The notes under the pieces are model-generated. The model did not search any database, was not told the DNA's origin, and saw only the letters and a list, made by a program, of their open reading frames with translations. Position numbers and translations under genes: made by a program. Source: Panopea generosa (lineage: Eukaryota > Mollusca > Bivalvia > Adapedonta > Hiatellidae). From it: 64,000 nucleotides of DNA. Location: positions 32,455,707-32,519,706 of the forward strand of contig CM055894.1 of the NCBI GenBank assembly GCA_029582155.1, written 5' to 3'. This document shows, in pieces, positions 11,405 through 22,499 of the stretch; position 1 is the first letter of the stretch; each line of letters starts with the position of its first letter.

Positions 11405-13035
11405 CATCAACAGCAATAACTGTAGCATCATGGACAGAAACAGCAGTAACATAAGTATCATGGACATAAACAACAGCAACAGTAGTACCTTAGACAGAAA
11501 CAGCAGTTACGGTTATATCAAGGACAGACACAGCAGTAACGACCGATACATAAGGAGAAATATCAGTTACGGTAGTATCATGGACAGAAACAGCAGTTAC
11601 AGTAGCATCATGGATAGAAACAACAATAACGGTATTATAATGGACAGTACAACCGAAGTATTTGTATTATTATGGACAGGACCGGTAGTTACGAAGTAGT
11701 GACAGACAAAACAGCAGTGACGGTAGCGGCACAGACAGAAACAGCAGTAATTGTAGTGTCACGAACAGACACAACAGTAATGGTAGTGTCACGGACAGAC
11801 AGAGCAGTTATCGTAGTGTCACGGACAGACACAGCAGTAATGGTAGTGTCATGGACATACACAGCAGTAATCGCAGTGTTATGGACAGACACAGCTGTAA
11901 CGGTAGTGTCATGGACAGAAACAGCAGTAACGGTTGTGTCATGGACAGACACAACAATAACATTAGTGTCATGGACAGAAACAACAGCATTGGTAGTGTC
12001 ACGAACTGACACAACAGTTATGGTAGTGTCACGGACAGACACAACAGTAACGATAGTGTAAAGGACAGAAACAGCAGTAACGGTATTGTCATGGGCAGAC
12101 ACAGCAGTAAAGGAAGTGTCACGGACAGAAACAGCAGAGACGTTAGTGTCAAGGACAGAAACAGCAGTAACGTAAGTGTCATGGACAGACACAGCAGTAA
12201 CGGTAGTGTCAAGGACAGAAACATCATTTAAGGTAGTGACAAAGGACAGAAACAACAGTAACGGTAGTGTCAAGGACAGACACAGCAGTAACGGTATTGT
12301 CACGGACAGAAACAATAGTATTGGTAGTGTCAATGACAGAAACAGCAGTTACGGTAGTGTCAATGACAGAAACCACAGTAACAGTAGTGGCAATGGCAGA
12401 AACAGCAGTAACGGTAATGTCATGGACAGAAACAGCAGTGACAGTGGTGTCAAGGACAGAAACAGCAGTTACGGTAGTGTCATGGACAGAAACAGCAGTA
12501 ACGGTAGTGTCAAAAACAGAAATAGTAGAAACGATAGTGTCATAGACAGAAACACCAGTAACGGTGGTGTCAAGGACATAAACAGCGGTAACAGTAGTGT
12601 CAATGACAGAAACAGCAGTAACAATAGTATCGCGGACAAAAACAACAGTAAATGTAGTGTCAAATAAATAAACAGCAGTAACGGTAGTGTCAATGACAAA
12701 AACAGCAGTAACGGTAGTGTCATGGACAGAACCAGCGGTAACGGTAGTGTCAATGACAGAAATAGCAGTAACGGTAGTGTCATGGACAGAAATAGCAGTA
12801 ACGGTAGTGTCATGGACATAAACAGCAGTAATGGTAGTGTCAAGGACAGAAATAGCAATAACGGTAGTGTCATCGACAGAAACACCAGTAACAGTTGTGT
12901 CAAGGACAGAAACAGCAGTAACGGTGGTGTCAAGGACAGAAATAGCAGTTACAGTGGTGTGAAGGACAGAAACAGCAGTAACGGTAGTGTGAAGGACAGA
13001 AACAGCAGTAACGGTAGTGTCATGGACTGAAACAG
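11405..13035. repeat. 30-bp minisatellite
   Basis: About 53 units of 30 bp built on GACAGAAACAGCAGTAACGG followed by TAGTGTCATG. As 30 is a multiple of three, several frames stay open on both strands: on plus a 10-residue unit such as DRNSSNGSVM, on minus units such as DTTVTAVSVL (up to 289 codons at 12224-13093). One unit near 12235 has an extra base, which shifts all frames. There is no start context, flanking exon or signal peptide to argue for translation. I treat it as a satellite. Confidence 0.95.
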
Positions 13036-13433
13036 CAGTAATTGTAACAACATGGCCAGAAACCGCGGTACTTAACGACATCATCATCATCATAATGTCA
13101 TCATAAACAATGTAACATTAACTATTAACAGTAGCATCATTAAGAAAATAGCAGCAAATATAATCTAAATTAGCAAAAGTATCAAATGTATAATATGTAA
13201 CAAAAGTAACACTGCAAGTGTAGTAACCTCTACAAAATATGAAATAATATAAAACACATCTGATTCATACATTTAGCCTCTTTAACTTTAAAAATAGTAT
13301 CTTATATAGTTTCAGTATTTGGCCAGTATATTGCAATGCATTACTGTAATTACTAATGTTGTTCTTGCTGTTGCTAATGTTAAAGATACTATTATTAATA
13401 AATATTTAATAGTATAGAAGAAGTGTCACTAGC
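13036..13433. repeat. Duplicated flank, copy 1
   Basis: Matches 14745-15065: ACATGGCCAGAAAC.GCGGTACT, ACGACATCATCATCA, TAACATTAAC.ATTAACAGTA, then a run containing GTTGCTCTTGCTGATGTTAA-like text. In both places it lies between minisatellite-type DNA and a SINE, so the whole module was duplicated. Confidence 0.8.
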
Positions 13434-13640
13434 CGGGTCTTGTTAGCTTAGTTGGAGCGCCTCTGACTACCTATCCAGTGGTCGTGAGATTTCTCTCGGC
13501 CACTGTCCCCTTAATGATTGATAAACGACATTGAGTTTCTTATCATTTGCCTCTTCCCGCTGATTCAAGTGGGGACATTACAAGATTGTGTGCACACTGA
13601 ACAGGAAAAAATGCTTGGATGACACATGATCCCTACATTT
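13434..13640 (+). mobile_element. tRNA-derived SINE (family 2), copy 1
   Basis: The tRNA-like head GGGTCTTGTTAGCTTAGTTG is followed by CTCTGACTACCTATCCAG and a decayed B box, then the body TTATCATTTGCCTCTTCCCG and GCTGATTCAAGTGG. Family members are at 15066, 43222, 53755 and 57860. This copy loses the usual tail (CTCGAGTACTGGTTAA...). Confidence 0.8.
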
Positions 13641-13799
13641 CTCATCACATTTGGTTAGTGCAGACGTTGATAAACACAAAAATGTAGGATTCACTTCTTT
13701 CGTTTGAATTTCTTTGTGAATGATAAGCATGCCCATTTTATTTTTAATTAACTATAGAATTATGAACATCAATCAATTGTTGTCTTACACCATGATCTC

Positions 13800-14525
13800 G
13801 TTATATTTAATATGTATGACATTAATTACCTAAAACATCAATCAATCAAGAAACATATATATATCTAGCATCTATTCTGTCAGGTCGGAAAAGACCATAG
13901 GAGATGAAAGAAGAATGAATACTGATGATGTTTTTGGAGCATATATTCCATGATAACTTTTTTTTCTGTCGTGATGCATATATTAGCGATGATGATAATA
14001 ATTTTAAAAATTCTGCAAAAGATGCATTTATTTGCAAGGTAGACATGCTGACGTATAATTTATATGCCATTCAGGTATACAATCCTTGACACGCTTTTCA
14101 ATTTCCCAAAATCATATAATTAATGAATTTGGTCAAGTAGTGAGCCTTCCTTTAGGTCGTTCAAGCCTTTGATATAACCCTGACACCGGAAACATCCGGA
14201 GAATCATCAATATTCATATCAAATCAGATAAACGTGTTGTGCAGCTTAATGGAACCATCAAATTCACAAGATTACCAGGATTAATTAAATATTGCAGCTT
14301 TTACCAGCTTTACGCTTCTACTTTCTTTCTGAAAGGGCGTCATCTTTAAAATTGAAATATGTAGCTTTAAATTAAATTTAGATATTTTAACCATCTCATA
14401 CACTGACACGTGACTTCGGATCGCCAATTTCCTTCAATGCAGATATTTTCAAATAAGACAAAATTTAACCTGAGTGAAAAATCGTTTGTAGTTTTAACAG
14501 TTAATTGTTGAAATAAGTAATAGTT
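13800..14525 (+). repeat. Dispersed repeat Rep-X, copy 4
   Basis: The left part matches 1150-1440 (AGCATCTATTCTGTCAGG, GATGCATATATTAGC, CATATAATTAATGAATTTGG). After an unrelated insertion (about 14150-14400), the right part (14400-14518) matches 1870-1985 and 23150-23260, ending in GTTGAAATAAG. No gene. Confidence 0.7.
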
Positions 14526-14760
14526 GCAGCAGAAGTAGTAACAGTAGTAGCAGCTGAAATAGTAGTAACAGCAGCAGAAGTAGCAGAAGCAACAATAGAA
14601 GAAGTAACAGTAAATGTAGCAGTAACCGTAGTAATAGAAGTTTTAAATGCACTAGCAGTCACTGTTAAGTCTGTAAACAGAAACAGCATTAGCTGTAGTA
14701 TCATTGACAAAAACAGCAGTTATGTAGTGCCATCGACAGACACAGCAGTAACGGTAGTAA
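14526..14760. repeat. Short degenerate GTA/GCA-rich minisatellite
   Basis: An irregular run of AGTAGTAACAGCAGCAGAAG-like text, then two units close to the 30-bp unit of 11.4-13.0 kb (AACAGCAGTAACGGTAG). It occupies the same place in its module as the large 30-bp array does in the first module. Confidence 0.65.
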
Positions 14761-15065
14761 CATGGCCAGAAACAGCGGTACTAAACGACATCATCATCAA
14801 CAGACACATAGATAATGATATAATCAACAATATTACATTAACCATTAACAGTAACATCATTAACAAAACAGCATCAGTATCAGTTATAATCAAATGTATT
14901 TGGACATTACATGGAACATCAGCATCTCTTACACTGATTATATGGTGATGAATTACTGTTATCGCTTATGTTGTTGCTCTTGCTGATGTTAATGCAACTA
15001 CTATTGATTAATATCAACTATAAAAACAGTGTAACTAGTTATATAGTATATATTATATTATAGTT
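14745..15065. repeat. Duplicated flank, copy 2
   Basis: The second copy of the 13036-13433 flank, same orientation, again followed directly by a family 2 SINE. Confidence 0.8.
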
Positions 15066-15335
15066 ATATAAACTGGGTCTTGTTAGCTCAGTCGCTAGCA
15101 CCTCTGACTGCCTATCCAGGGATCATGGGTTCACATTCTCTCTCGGCCACAGTATCAATGATGTACGACATTGAGTTTCACTATCATTTGTCTCTTCCAG
15201 CTGATTCAAGTTAGAAAATTACCTAAGTGTGTGCTCGAGTACTGGTTAACCTTCCTGGATCCCAGGAAAGGGTGGTTAGGTTACTGTTTGTCTGTTAGTC
15301 CTCGGTGGCATCAACGTGTCGCTTAGTATTCAAAC
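15066..15335 (+). mobile_element. tRNA-derived SINE (family 2), copy 2
   Basis: GGTCTTGTTAGCTCAGTCGC head, CTGACTGCCTATCCAGGGAT, GGGTTCACATTCTC in place of the B box, then GTGTGCTCGAGTACTGGTTA and GTTAGTCCTCGGTGGCATCA tail. It is more complete than copy 1. Confidence 0.85.
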
Positions 15336-16600
15336 AAACTAGTTATATATACACGAAGTATATTACACACGACGTAAAACTTCCAACAGCATGGTATCAT
15401 AGTTAATGCAGAATAAATACTACACATTTAATAGAAAGATATGCACAACAAAACAGATATAATCGACGGTAATATACCGTGTATAGTTAGGCATTACGAT
15501 ATCACGCTACCGTAAAGTGGTTACCACCTGGGTGTGTATAATAAACCCGGTGATTGATATAATACCAGTAGATGTTACCAATAGACATGCATATAAATGT
15601 GCATTTTAAGGTAGGCAGCTTATGGAGGATATTTGTTTGTTTCAGCGAAAGATCGACTTTTATTTCATCAAGTGAAGAAGTTTTATTCTCACGAGTGGAT
15701 TATATTTTAAAATTTATTTTAGTGTTTTATTTCACACATAGCCTCTTCATTTACCCCGCTTGGAGCCCCTATGTATACCACAGTTTGCGTAATTGAATGA
15801 AGAAAAATATTACCATATTTTCGTTTGATTGTTTTGCAAATTTTTTTGTAAAACTACATAAAAAATATACGAGTCACGTATTTAATTTATTCAATTTTTT
15901 AAGTATTTGAATAACTAAAATACATTTTAATATCGAACGATAACAGTGTAGTTATACAGTATTCTGGTAATAAGTCATTTTCAATCCGCAATTGTTTATT
16001 GTTTGCGTGAACAGCCTATTTAATGAGCACGAATAAATTAATAAAATAGGAATATTTACTGGAGTTTAACGATTTTATTTGGATATATAATTCACTGTCA
16101 GGTAAGTACTTTATTCTCTTATAGATGCAAACAATTTTGGGATCGCATATTCATCATCGGGTGACGTGACGGGCTGTCAGAGTGTGACATGTGGTGTGTC
16201 AGTTGTGACAGATTTTGGTTTTCCTTTCTATTACTAAAGTGGAAGCTGACATTCCCATGGAAGTGACTGTTGGCAAAAAGTACGGTGACATTTTCTCATT
16301 GTGCATTTGTTTCTTGTATGTTTGTTGTTGTGCACCTGGGTGGGGTATTTTAAGAGTTTTGGTGTTTTTATGTTGGACAATATGTCGGAAATAGTTTTAC
16401 TCTGGTCATTGTTTATTTTCTTATCATTGTTAGGTGAATTTATATTTTTTGTAAATCTGTACAATTTTATTAGGAGGTACTCCCTCATCACTTAATTTCT
16501 GGTCAAGCTTTGTTCTTGCACTGAAAAATAATGTTAACAGAATATCAAATTTAATCGGACAAATAATGTGATCATAATATCAAAATTAATCTGGTGAAAC
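15336..16600. other. Non-coding sequence with a small shared block
   Basis: Positions 15470-15560 (TAATATACCGTGTATAGTTA, ATATCACGCTACCG, GTGGTTACC) match 23410-23475, another small dispersed repeat. The rest is AT-rich with no recognisable gene. Confidence 0.45.
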
Positions 16601-17249
16601 ATTCTATTCAACAACATGCATCATTTTGAGACGGGCATCCGTATCTGTTCCCATGAGGAAAGATGGGAAGGTACACAAACGAAGCTAGATGCAAGAAAAG
16701 TGCACGCATGATAATGGAAATAGTTACATGTTTATCATGGGATAACAGATTGGAAATACAACTGGAAAGAGCGTGTCCAAAGTGGGTCTTTTGTCTTCTA
16801 ATTTTAAAGATTGCTGTTTCTGAATATTTTAAATCATTTACAGCAACTTTGAAGTTGTATATAATTACCCAATTTCGGCGAAAGAACGTCACGCTTTATT
16901 GGAAACATGAAGGTATTTATCGTAAACAATAATGCACCATGCAAGCCAACAATTTAATTGCTACTTGTTTTGCAATGTGGAGTAGTTTCATTTAGTTTAC
17001 CTATAAGATGTAATCCGAGGGTCAATAATGCTCGAACTCACTTTTATTTATCCCCATTGCTAATGTTGTTTGTACCACCAACGGTGACTTTTACTGCCAG
17101 GAGTGAGAAAAAATATGCTGTCTTCTGTTGTTATGCTGTCCGGACGTTCTTTTTGCACAAGCTGTATATATATTGTTCTCATTCCAAACAAAATGTTGCA
17201 CAAATCAACCATATAGAAAGAACGAGTGATCTTAGTTTGTATCTCCAAG
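16601..17249. other. Unexplained, less AT-rich stretch with overlapping short ORFs
   Basis: Overlapping open frames of 89-110 codons occur on both strands (16608-16932, 16958-17290), none with a known motif. A GGTGAGTG string at 17287 resembles a plus-strand splice donor, but no matching exon could be supported. It lies next to the Crypton-like remnant and may belong to the same decayed insertion. Confidence 0.25.
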
Positions 17250-17695
17250 CATTCCAGCAGCGGTCATTTAATAAAGGGGCTGTTCGGTGAGTGTTGCTGA
17301 TACTTTGTGATTGTTTCCTAGTTTTTAAACACTTACAAAAACCCTCACAGTGGTCGGTTTTACTCTTTTTGTGGCGGCCAGAAGAAATTCGTTTAAGCAG
17401 ATGATTAAGGGGCATGGTGGTATCAATTATGGTTTTCTTATTTCACATTTTTTCATTAAAAATGACGAATACAACTCATATTACTTTATGTCTTCCTCTT
17501 TGTATTGACACTACTCGTTCCTTCTAGAAACTGATCTACATCAATTGTTCTGAAATGTCTTGATGGTGTCTCTGCCACTTTGAACTGACCATATTCTTCA
17601 TCTTCAAAACCAGTGTTGTTTAAAATTTCATTTATTGTAACCTTATCTAAATCTTCCATTTTGATTGCTCTTGCAACCGACAGTTTTTTTGACAA
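17250..17695 (-). pseudogene. Crypton/KIAA1958-like tyrosine recombinase N-terminal remnant
   Basis: On minus, an ATG at 17695 starts a frame with an acidic N-terminal part, then FRTIDVDQFLEG and NTKRKT. This matches the opening of Crypton-derived tyrosine-recombinase-like proteins (ZMYM/KIAA1958, DUF3504), which have 'FL...NTK+KT'. The frame stops at 17486, but weak similarity goes on in other frames: IRHFLMKKCEIRK, then a P-P-x-x-L-N-x-L-L-K pattern and a basic stretch before 17250. In the family this is the core-binding region ahead of the catalytic domain. The catalytic R-H-R-Y region is not seen. Dead fragment; assignment by pattern, moderate certainty. Confidence 0.5.
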
Positions 17696-17939
17696 ATGAT
17701 AGAGACAAGGAATGGAAATAATTTGCCATCATTTGACAAAGGAGATAATTGTTTAAAAGGTAGTAATCCTACAGTTTGAAACAGGGGATTATGTCTTTTG
17801 TTTAAATGAAATATCTCTTTAATCCTTTAATAGGCATACACTATAAAGCGCTATTTCAGCCGATATTAAGAAAATGTTGTGTCACCATTTTCACATAGGA
17901 ATATGTGTAAGAGATTGACACATTAAATTAAAGGTGACA

Positions 17940-18105
17940 GTATTGTTGTTTAGACCACCCATTACATTTATTATGTATGCCATTACTCTACTTAAATCAC
18001 CAATCAAACATGAAATCATCTCATTGTCTGGTCAGAAATGACGACACGAAATAAAAGAAAAATGAATATTTGTGATGTTTTTGGAGAATATTTTACATGA
18101 CCCCG
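17940..18105 (+). repeat. Dispersed repeat Rep-X, short copy 5
   Basis: Contains GAAAAATGAATATT.GTGATGTTTTTGG-type text matching 1225-1270 and 13912-13940, and a CATTGTCTGGTCAGAAATGA string matching the TCTATTCTGTCAGAAATGG block. Confidence 0.55.
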
Positions 18106-18109
18106 GCGT

Positions 18110-18610
18110 AGACGTCTGCAGACACCCAGGTTGAACTTTTGCGTTTAAGTTTCAGATATCTATGCAACCACTTATTGGATGTGACTGAAACTTCGCATGT
18201 GTGTTCACAATCATCAATGAAACACACAGAGACAAGAACCATAACTCTGGATTGCATTTTGGTACAGTTATGGCCATTTTTGGACTTAGGCACCCAGGTT
18301 AAACTTTTACGTGTAGCTGCGTTTAAGTTTAAGATATCTATAGAACCACTCATCGGATATGAATGAAACTTTTCATGTGTGTTCACCATAATCAATGGAA
18401 CACACAGAGATAAGAACTTTAACTCAGGGTTGCATTTTGGCACAGTTATGGCCCTATTTTCAGGTTATTTTTTTTTATCAGGTAAAATATCTATGCAGCC
18501 ACTCATTTGATGTGAATGAAACTTTGCATGTGTGTTCACCATCATCAGTGGAACCACACAGAGATTAAACACATAACTCTGGGTTGCATTATAGGACATT
18601 CTTTACTTTA
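18110..18610. repeat. Tandem repeat, unit about 170-190 bp, three copies
   Basis: Each unit contains AGATATCTATGCAACCACT-like text, GATGTGAATGAAACTTTGCA, TGTGTGTTCACCATCATCA, GAACACACAGAGA, and AACTCTGG.TTGCATT with ACAGTTATGGCC. Units start at about 18120, 18300 and 18480. The 116-codon frame on minus (18093-18443) is this repeat read through and not a gene. Confidence 0.85.
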
Positions 18611-18936
18611 TTTTAAATTACATTAAAGACCCACGTTCCGATCCATAGGATAGGGTGAATTTGATACTCCAGCGAGGTGTGTGTATATTTGACAGACAGC
18701 AGTACTGTGTTAAAAATAGAACTAGCACAGCTAGATGTAAACAGAGAGCCACAGTTATATACCACTGCGTTATAATAAACACATTCTGGTGATTTATATC
18801 TTTTTTACACTATTAAAGTATAGATAGACAGAGTTATTCGTGATTATATATGTCATGAAATACAAACAATTATCACAGATAAATATCACAAAAAATACAA
18901 ATATTAAATCACAGTATTAAATACTTTTCATAAATA

Positions 18937-19560
18937 TCAATTATAGTACATAACTGTTACACTTAGGTACATAAAATATCTATAAAAAAATTTAATATCT
19001 GCTTGTTCTGTACATTTCATCTGCTCAATGAGTTGCACTTTAACTTTTTTTTTAAAAGCAATTTTGTTTTTCACTTTTTTCATGTGTCTTGGAAAACTTT
19101 TCCAGTCCCGAATAGCTTGGTAAAAGAAGGTATTTGACAAAACTATCTACCTGAGGTACATGAAAACTTCCAAAACTATGATGACTATTATAAGAATGCG
19201 TCTGAGACTTTTAAAGAAGTTCTACAACCATAACCATAAGTGAATCTGACAACTGAGTAATTTGTAATCTCTTTCGGAATTGTTTTGAGATGTCACTGTA
19301 CCAGGATGAGGATGCATAATATAAATGACGTTGTATTAAAGAGTTGCAGTAGATGTGGCAGAATGGTCAATATCCAAAACACTTCCAAGATACCTAACAG
19401 ATCTTTGAGACTCTATAGTGTGTCCATTACAATGTACATTGAATCTTTCAACACTCGCTAACTCATTCTTAGAACCAAATACTATGCATTCAATTTTACC
19501 AAGATGCAATGATAATTTGCTGTCACCTAAACATTTACTACAATTTTTCTAAGTACATTT
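18937..19560 (-). pseudogene. LINE RT thumb-to-C-terminus remnant
   Basis: On minus, from about 19560, an interrupted frame reads NCSKCLGDSKLSLHLGKIEC, IVFGSKN, then SQRSVRYLGSVLD, the classic 'D-N-K-L-S-L-H...K-T-E...F-G-S-K ... V-K-Y-L-G' region after the RT catalytic site. It goes on with YYASSSWYSDISKQFRKRLQ and ends in FFYQAIRDWKSFPRHMKK and a basic tail (stop at 18937). These are hallmarks of Jockey/CR1-group LINEs. The catalytic motifs and endonuclease are missing (5' truncation), and frames shift several times. Confidence 0.75.
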
Positions 19561-19563
19561 CGT

Positions 19564-19633
19564 CCCATTAGTGCAATAGGTACCAAGTGGATATGTAACA
19601 AGAAGGCATTTGGTATCTTATTGCACTAATGGG
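19564..19633. repeat. Imperfect hairpin (23/24-bp inverted repeat)
   Basis: The left arm 19564-19586 starts CCCATTAGTGCAATAGG and ends TACCAA. The right arm 19610-19633 is its reverse complement with one extra base and minor mismatch. The loop is about 23 bases. It sits exactly between the LINE remnant and the downstream end of the transposase-like pseudogene. It may be a folded-back TIR or a junction scar. Confidence 0.75.
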
Positions 19634-19739
19634 GCAATTTCTAATAACATCTGTATAAAATTAAACCAAAAATGTCTAATTATACAAACTCATTGGAATC
19701 AGATGATATTTTCTTAATGTATGCAGCGTAAGCCATTAT

Positions 19740-21450
19740 CTATTCAAAACATGTCTCTACATAGTTCATCCATAATTTTTTTGTCCAGTTGCGTGTTTTT
19801 TTCTTCAAAACTTTATATACTTTATTGTATCGCAAGCAAGCATCTCCACAAGTTCTTACTGATGTAGTCTGTCTATTTACATTTTCATTCCAATCTAATA
19901 TCACCAGGTGAGTTCGAAAAAGGTATGATTCGTCTGAAAAAGTTTGTTCGTTTGTCATGAAATTGTAATAAAGCATTATTAAAACTTTCAACATAAAATG
20001 TGTCCATACAATATATATTCCTCTGCATTTTTGTAGACTTGTATTTTTTTTAATGCGTCATTTAAAAGTTGTTCAGCCTTTGGATCTGAAATATGGTATT
20101 TGCTTCCTTCATAATAAGGATCAGTTTTGCATCTTGATGTTGCATGACAGTGTTGGTGGTTGTGTTTGTAGTGCTCTGTAATATTCATTATACTGCTTCT
20201 AAAACATTCTGCATTTTCATCACAATTTTTCATGCACCAGTAAATATGTGTTTTGATGCTTGCTGCTTTATCAGACAACTAGACATGCCATGTTGATCCT
20301 TCTTTATATGTTGGACCAGTGCACACAGATTTTATCTCTTTTGTAATGTTTTTAACTGCATGCCAAGTATCATTTGTTGAAATTGTTTCGTTTCTTTTAG
20401 TTCTGATAAATTTATTAACACTAGCATTCCTGTCATGACAATGTAGTTTTATTTTAAGCCCATTATCTCCATAAGTATCAAAGAATTCATACATTTTTTT
20501 TTAGTTCCAATTAGTTCATGTTTTTGACTGGATGAACTGTCTCTTTTTGTGATGTGTTCACTTCGAATCACTTTGTGTGTATTTGCACCTATGCAAATGA
20601 CATCAGTATGGTAGGAATTTTTTCGAGTTCCATGGCGGGCATCAGTGAGTATATTAATTTCTGTTAAATCTGTGGTCAACTCAAGTTCTGACTGAATGGC
20701 AAAGTTGCATGAATCTTGACACACTTCTGATACCACACTCTTGTATCCTCGAAACATTTCGCCAATGTAGGTATCATGTAAACTACCAATCTGTGATGTT
20801 TCACAAAACCTCTGATATTGATTTGGTAACATACCGGATACAAAGTAACAATGTAAAAAGGCGTTGATTACCAAGAAATTTTTTCCCAAGGTAGGGAGTG
20901 CTTGTCCATGATATCTCATGGTTATTTAAACACTTTGTCTTGAGTATAGCTACATGACCTTTATACACAATAGATGTAGTAGACAGATGTTTCCTACAAA
21001 TTTGATCATGATGCATTAATTTCTTTATCATATTTTCAATAGATGATAAACATGTCACAAATAACTGTTCTTCATGGTCATCCAAAGAACTGTTGATGCA
21101 TGTAAAACCACTGTCTTGGAACCCGATGACAGTGGTGTCATCTGCACACATCCTTTCATGCACGCTGTCAGTTACATTGACATTATTTCTTACATAAGAA
21201 TTAAGAACTTCTTTCAGCATTCGTTTAGAAGAAACAGTATTTGGATTTCCTTCCCCTAAAAATGCTTTAATTTCTGTAGCTCAACCTAATATTTCCTGTT
21301 TTTCCATTTCATTTTCACACTGGAACGATATATTCCCTTGCACTGCACGTGGTTTTTTGTTTTCTTTTATTGTTTCTCCTTTTAACCGATTCTATCTTGT
21401 CTTTATGATATTTTCTCTTCTGATGAGTATTTACTGATAATTCCATTGTT
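19740..21450 (-). pseudogene. Broken transposase-like gene of an unnamed metazoan family
   Basis: One intron-less gene of about 560 codons can be followed on minus from an ATG near 21448 (basic N-terminus, HQKRKYHKDK) to a stop at 19740, though it now lies in several frames. Ordered landmarks: IGFQDSGFTC; GHVAILKTKC and ISWTSTPYLGKKFL; VSGMLPNQYQRFCE; ILTDARHGTRKN; KLHCHDRNASVNKF; STNDTWHAVKN; HYKHNHQHCHATSRCKTDP; DTFYVESFNN; LVILDWNENVNRQ. The spaced acidic residues (TDARHG, HDRNAS, DTWH, VESFNN) look like a DDE/RNase H-type transposase, which is inference; I do not know a family name. Lesions: frame loss near 20885, frame loss in an A9 run near 20500, a TAG stop in the WHV-LSDK stretch near 20280, frame gains near 20000 and 19945, and further damage near 21300. 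Confidence 0.65.
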
Positions 21451-21822
21451 AAATTATTGCTATAGTGATTCAGAAAGTGTAACGTACATCTGTAACTGAC
21501 ACAGACTTAGAGAGAGTATGGTAAAACAATGCAGCAAAATGATATTCCATTGTAATTGATACATACATTTTGATCCTGTGGTCAGTATCACACAGGCATG
21601 ATCCCATTTTATAATAAGGGACTGCAGGTTCATTAATTTATTTTAATCTGGAAATAACTCCAGATTTATTAGCATTTGTACTTGTTTCTATATATCATTA
21701 TTTATGTTGATATTAACAAAAACATATGAATAACATGTTTATTTCATTTTATAAATAATTCAGGTATTTTAATTATTTTTTTAAAAAAGGAATCAAAGGT
21801 ATACTACCCCTTCTAAAAGCAA

Positions 21823-22491
21823 GTGTTTTTAATAATTTGGTTTAACCCATATGAGTCATTTTCCACATTCTGGAGGGAAATACTTATCACAACAAAATCA
21901 TTAACAAAAATGAGTGAACAGAAAATTATTTTGTCACTTTTAGTGACAGAAGATCAAAAACTAGCAATTGAAGCATTTTTTAATCATTCAAACTGGGACT
22001 TTATAGAAGTTAAATCAATTGAAAATCAACATGTTGATGAGCAGAATGTTAGAAATGATGGCTGATAAACAACAGGAATTTAAGGATACTGATATATCTA
22101 ATGGTCAGTTGGATGGACATGTTATAAATGAGGAAGATGTTGAAACTGATGATGAATCAAACTGTGAAAGTGATAGGTGTAACGAATGCTTTTGTTCACC
22201 TTGTGTGACAACAAATGAACAATCGTGGTTGGGACCAATGTCAAGGCCACACTTGAAAAACAGAAATTGCAGGAGAATATGATACAAAAAGTTTTGGGCT
22301 ATGTTAGAACGGCAAAATGCATGGAGGAAAAACAAATATTTAGCTAAGAAAGCTAGGATGATGAAGAGATCAGGTTGGATGAACATATTGTGAGAATTCA
22401 AAGAGAGATAATGCAAAAATGTGTAATCGATTTAGTAAGGGGACGCTATCCAAATCCTCCAGGGGTACCATACTCGGGACATTGCTGGTGA
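21823..22491 (+). pseudogene. Cys-rich ORF, head-to-head with the transposase-like gene
   Basis: Open pieces on plus: 21823-22065 (MSEQKIILSLLVTEDQKL near the start), 22019-22282 (acidic linker, then CNECFCSPCVTTNEQSWLG), and further pieces in the same or shifted frames: YKKFWAMLERQNAW, then REIMQKCVIDLVRGRYPNPP and VPYSGHCW, stop at about 22490. The C-x2-C-x-C-x2-C cluster followed by Y-x-x-F-W and C-V-x-x-x-V/I-R-x-x-Y/F-P is a recurring arrangement in invertebrate proteins that resemble the P2X7 cytoplasmic (ballast) domain; this resemblance is by pattern only. The reading frame is broken by a frame change near 22050, a TGA near 22280 and a further change near 22375. With the minus-strand gene it probably formed a two-gene mobile unit. 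Confidence 0.5.
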
Positions 22492-22499
22492 AAGCATTA

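Noticed and set aside
11689..13093. Long ORFs (up to 289 codons) as a repeat-protein gene
   Set aside because: They follow from a 30-bp unit lacking stops; equivalent ORFs exist on the opposite strand and in other frames, and no exon structure is seen.
18093..18443. 116-codon protein on minus
   Set aside because: It reads through about two units of a tandem repeat; no independent coding evidence.
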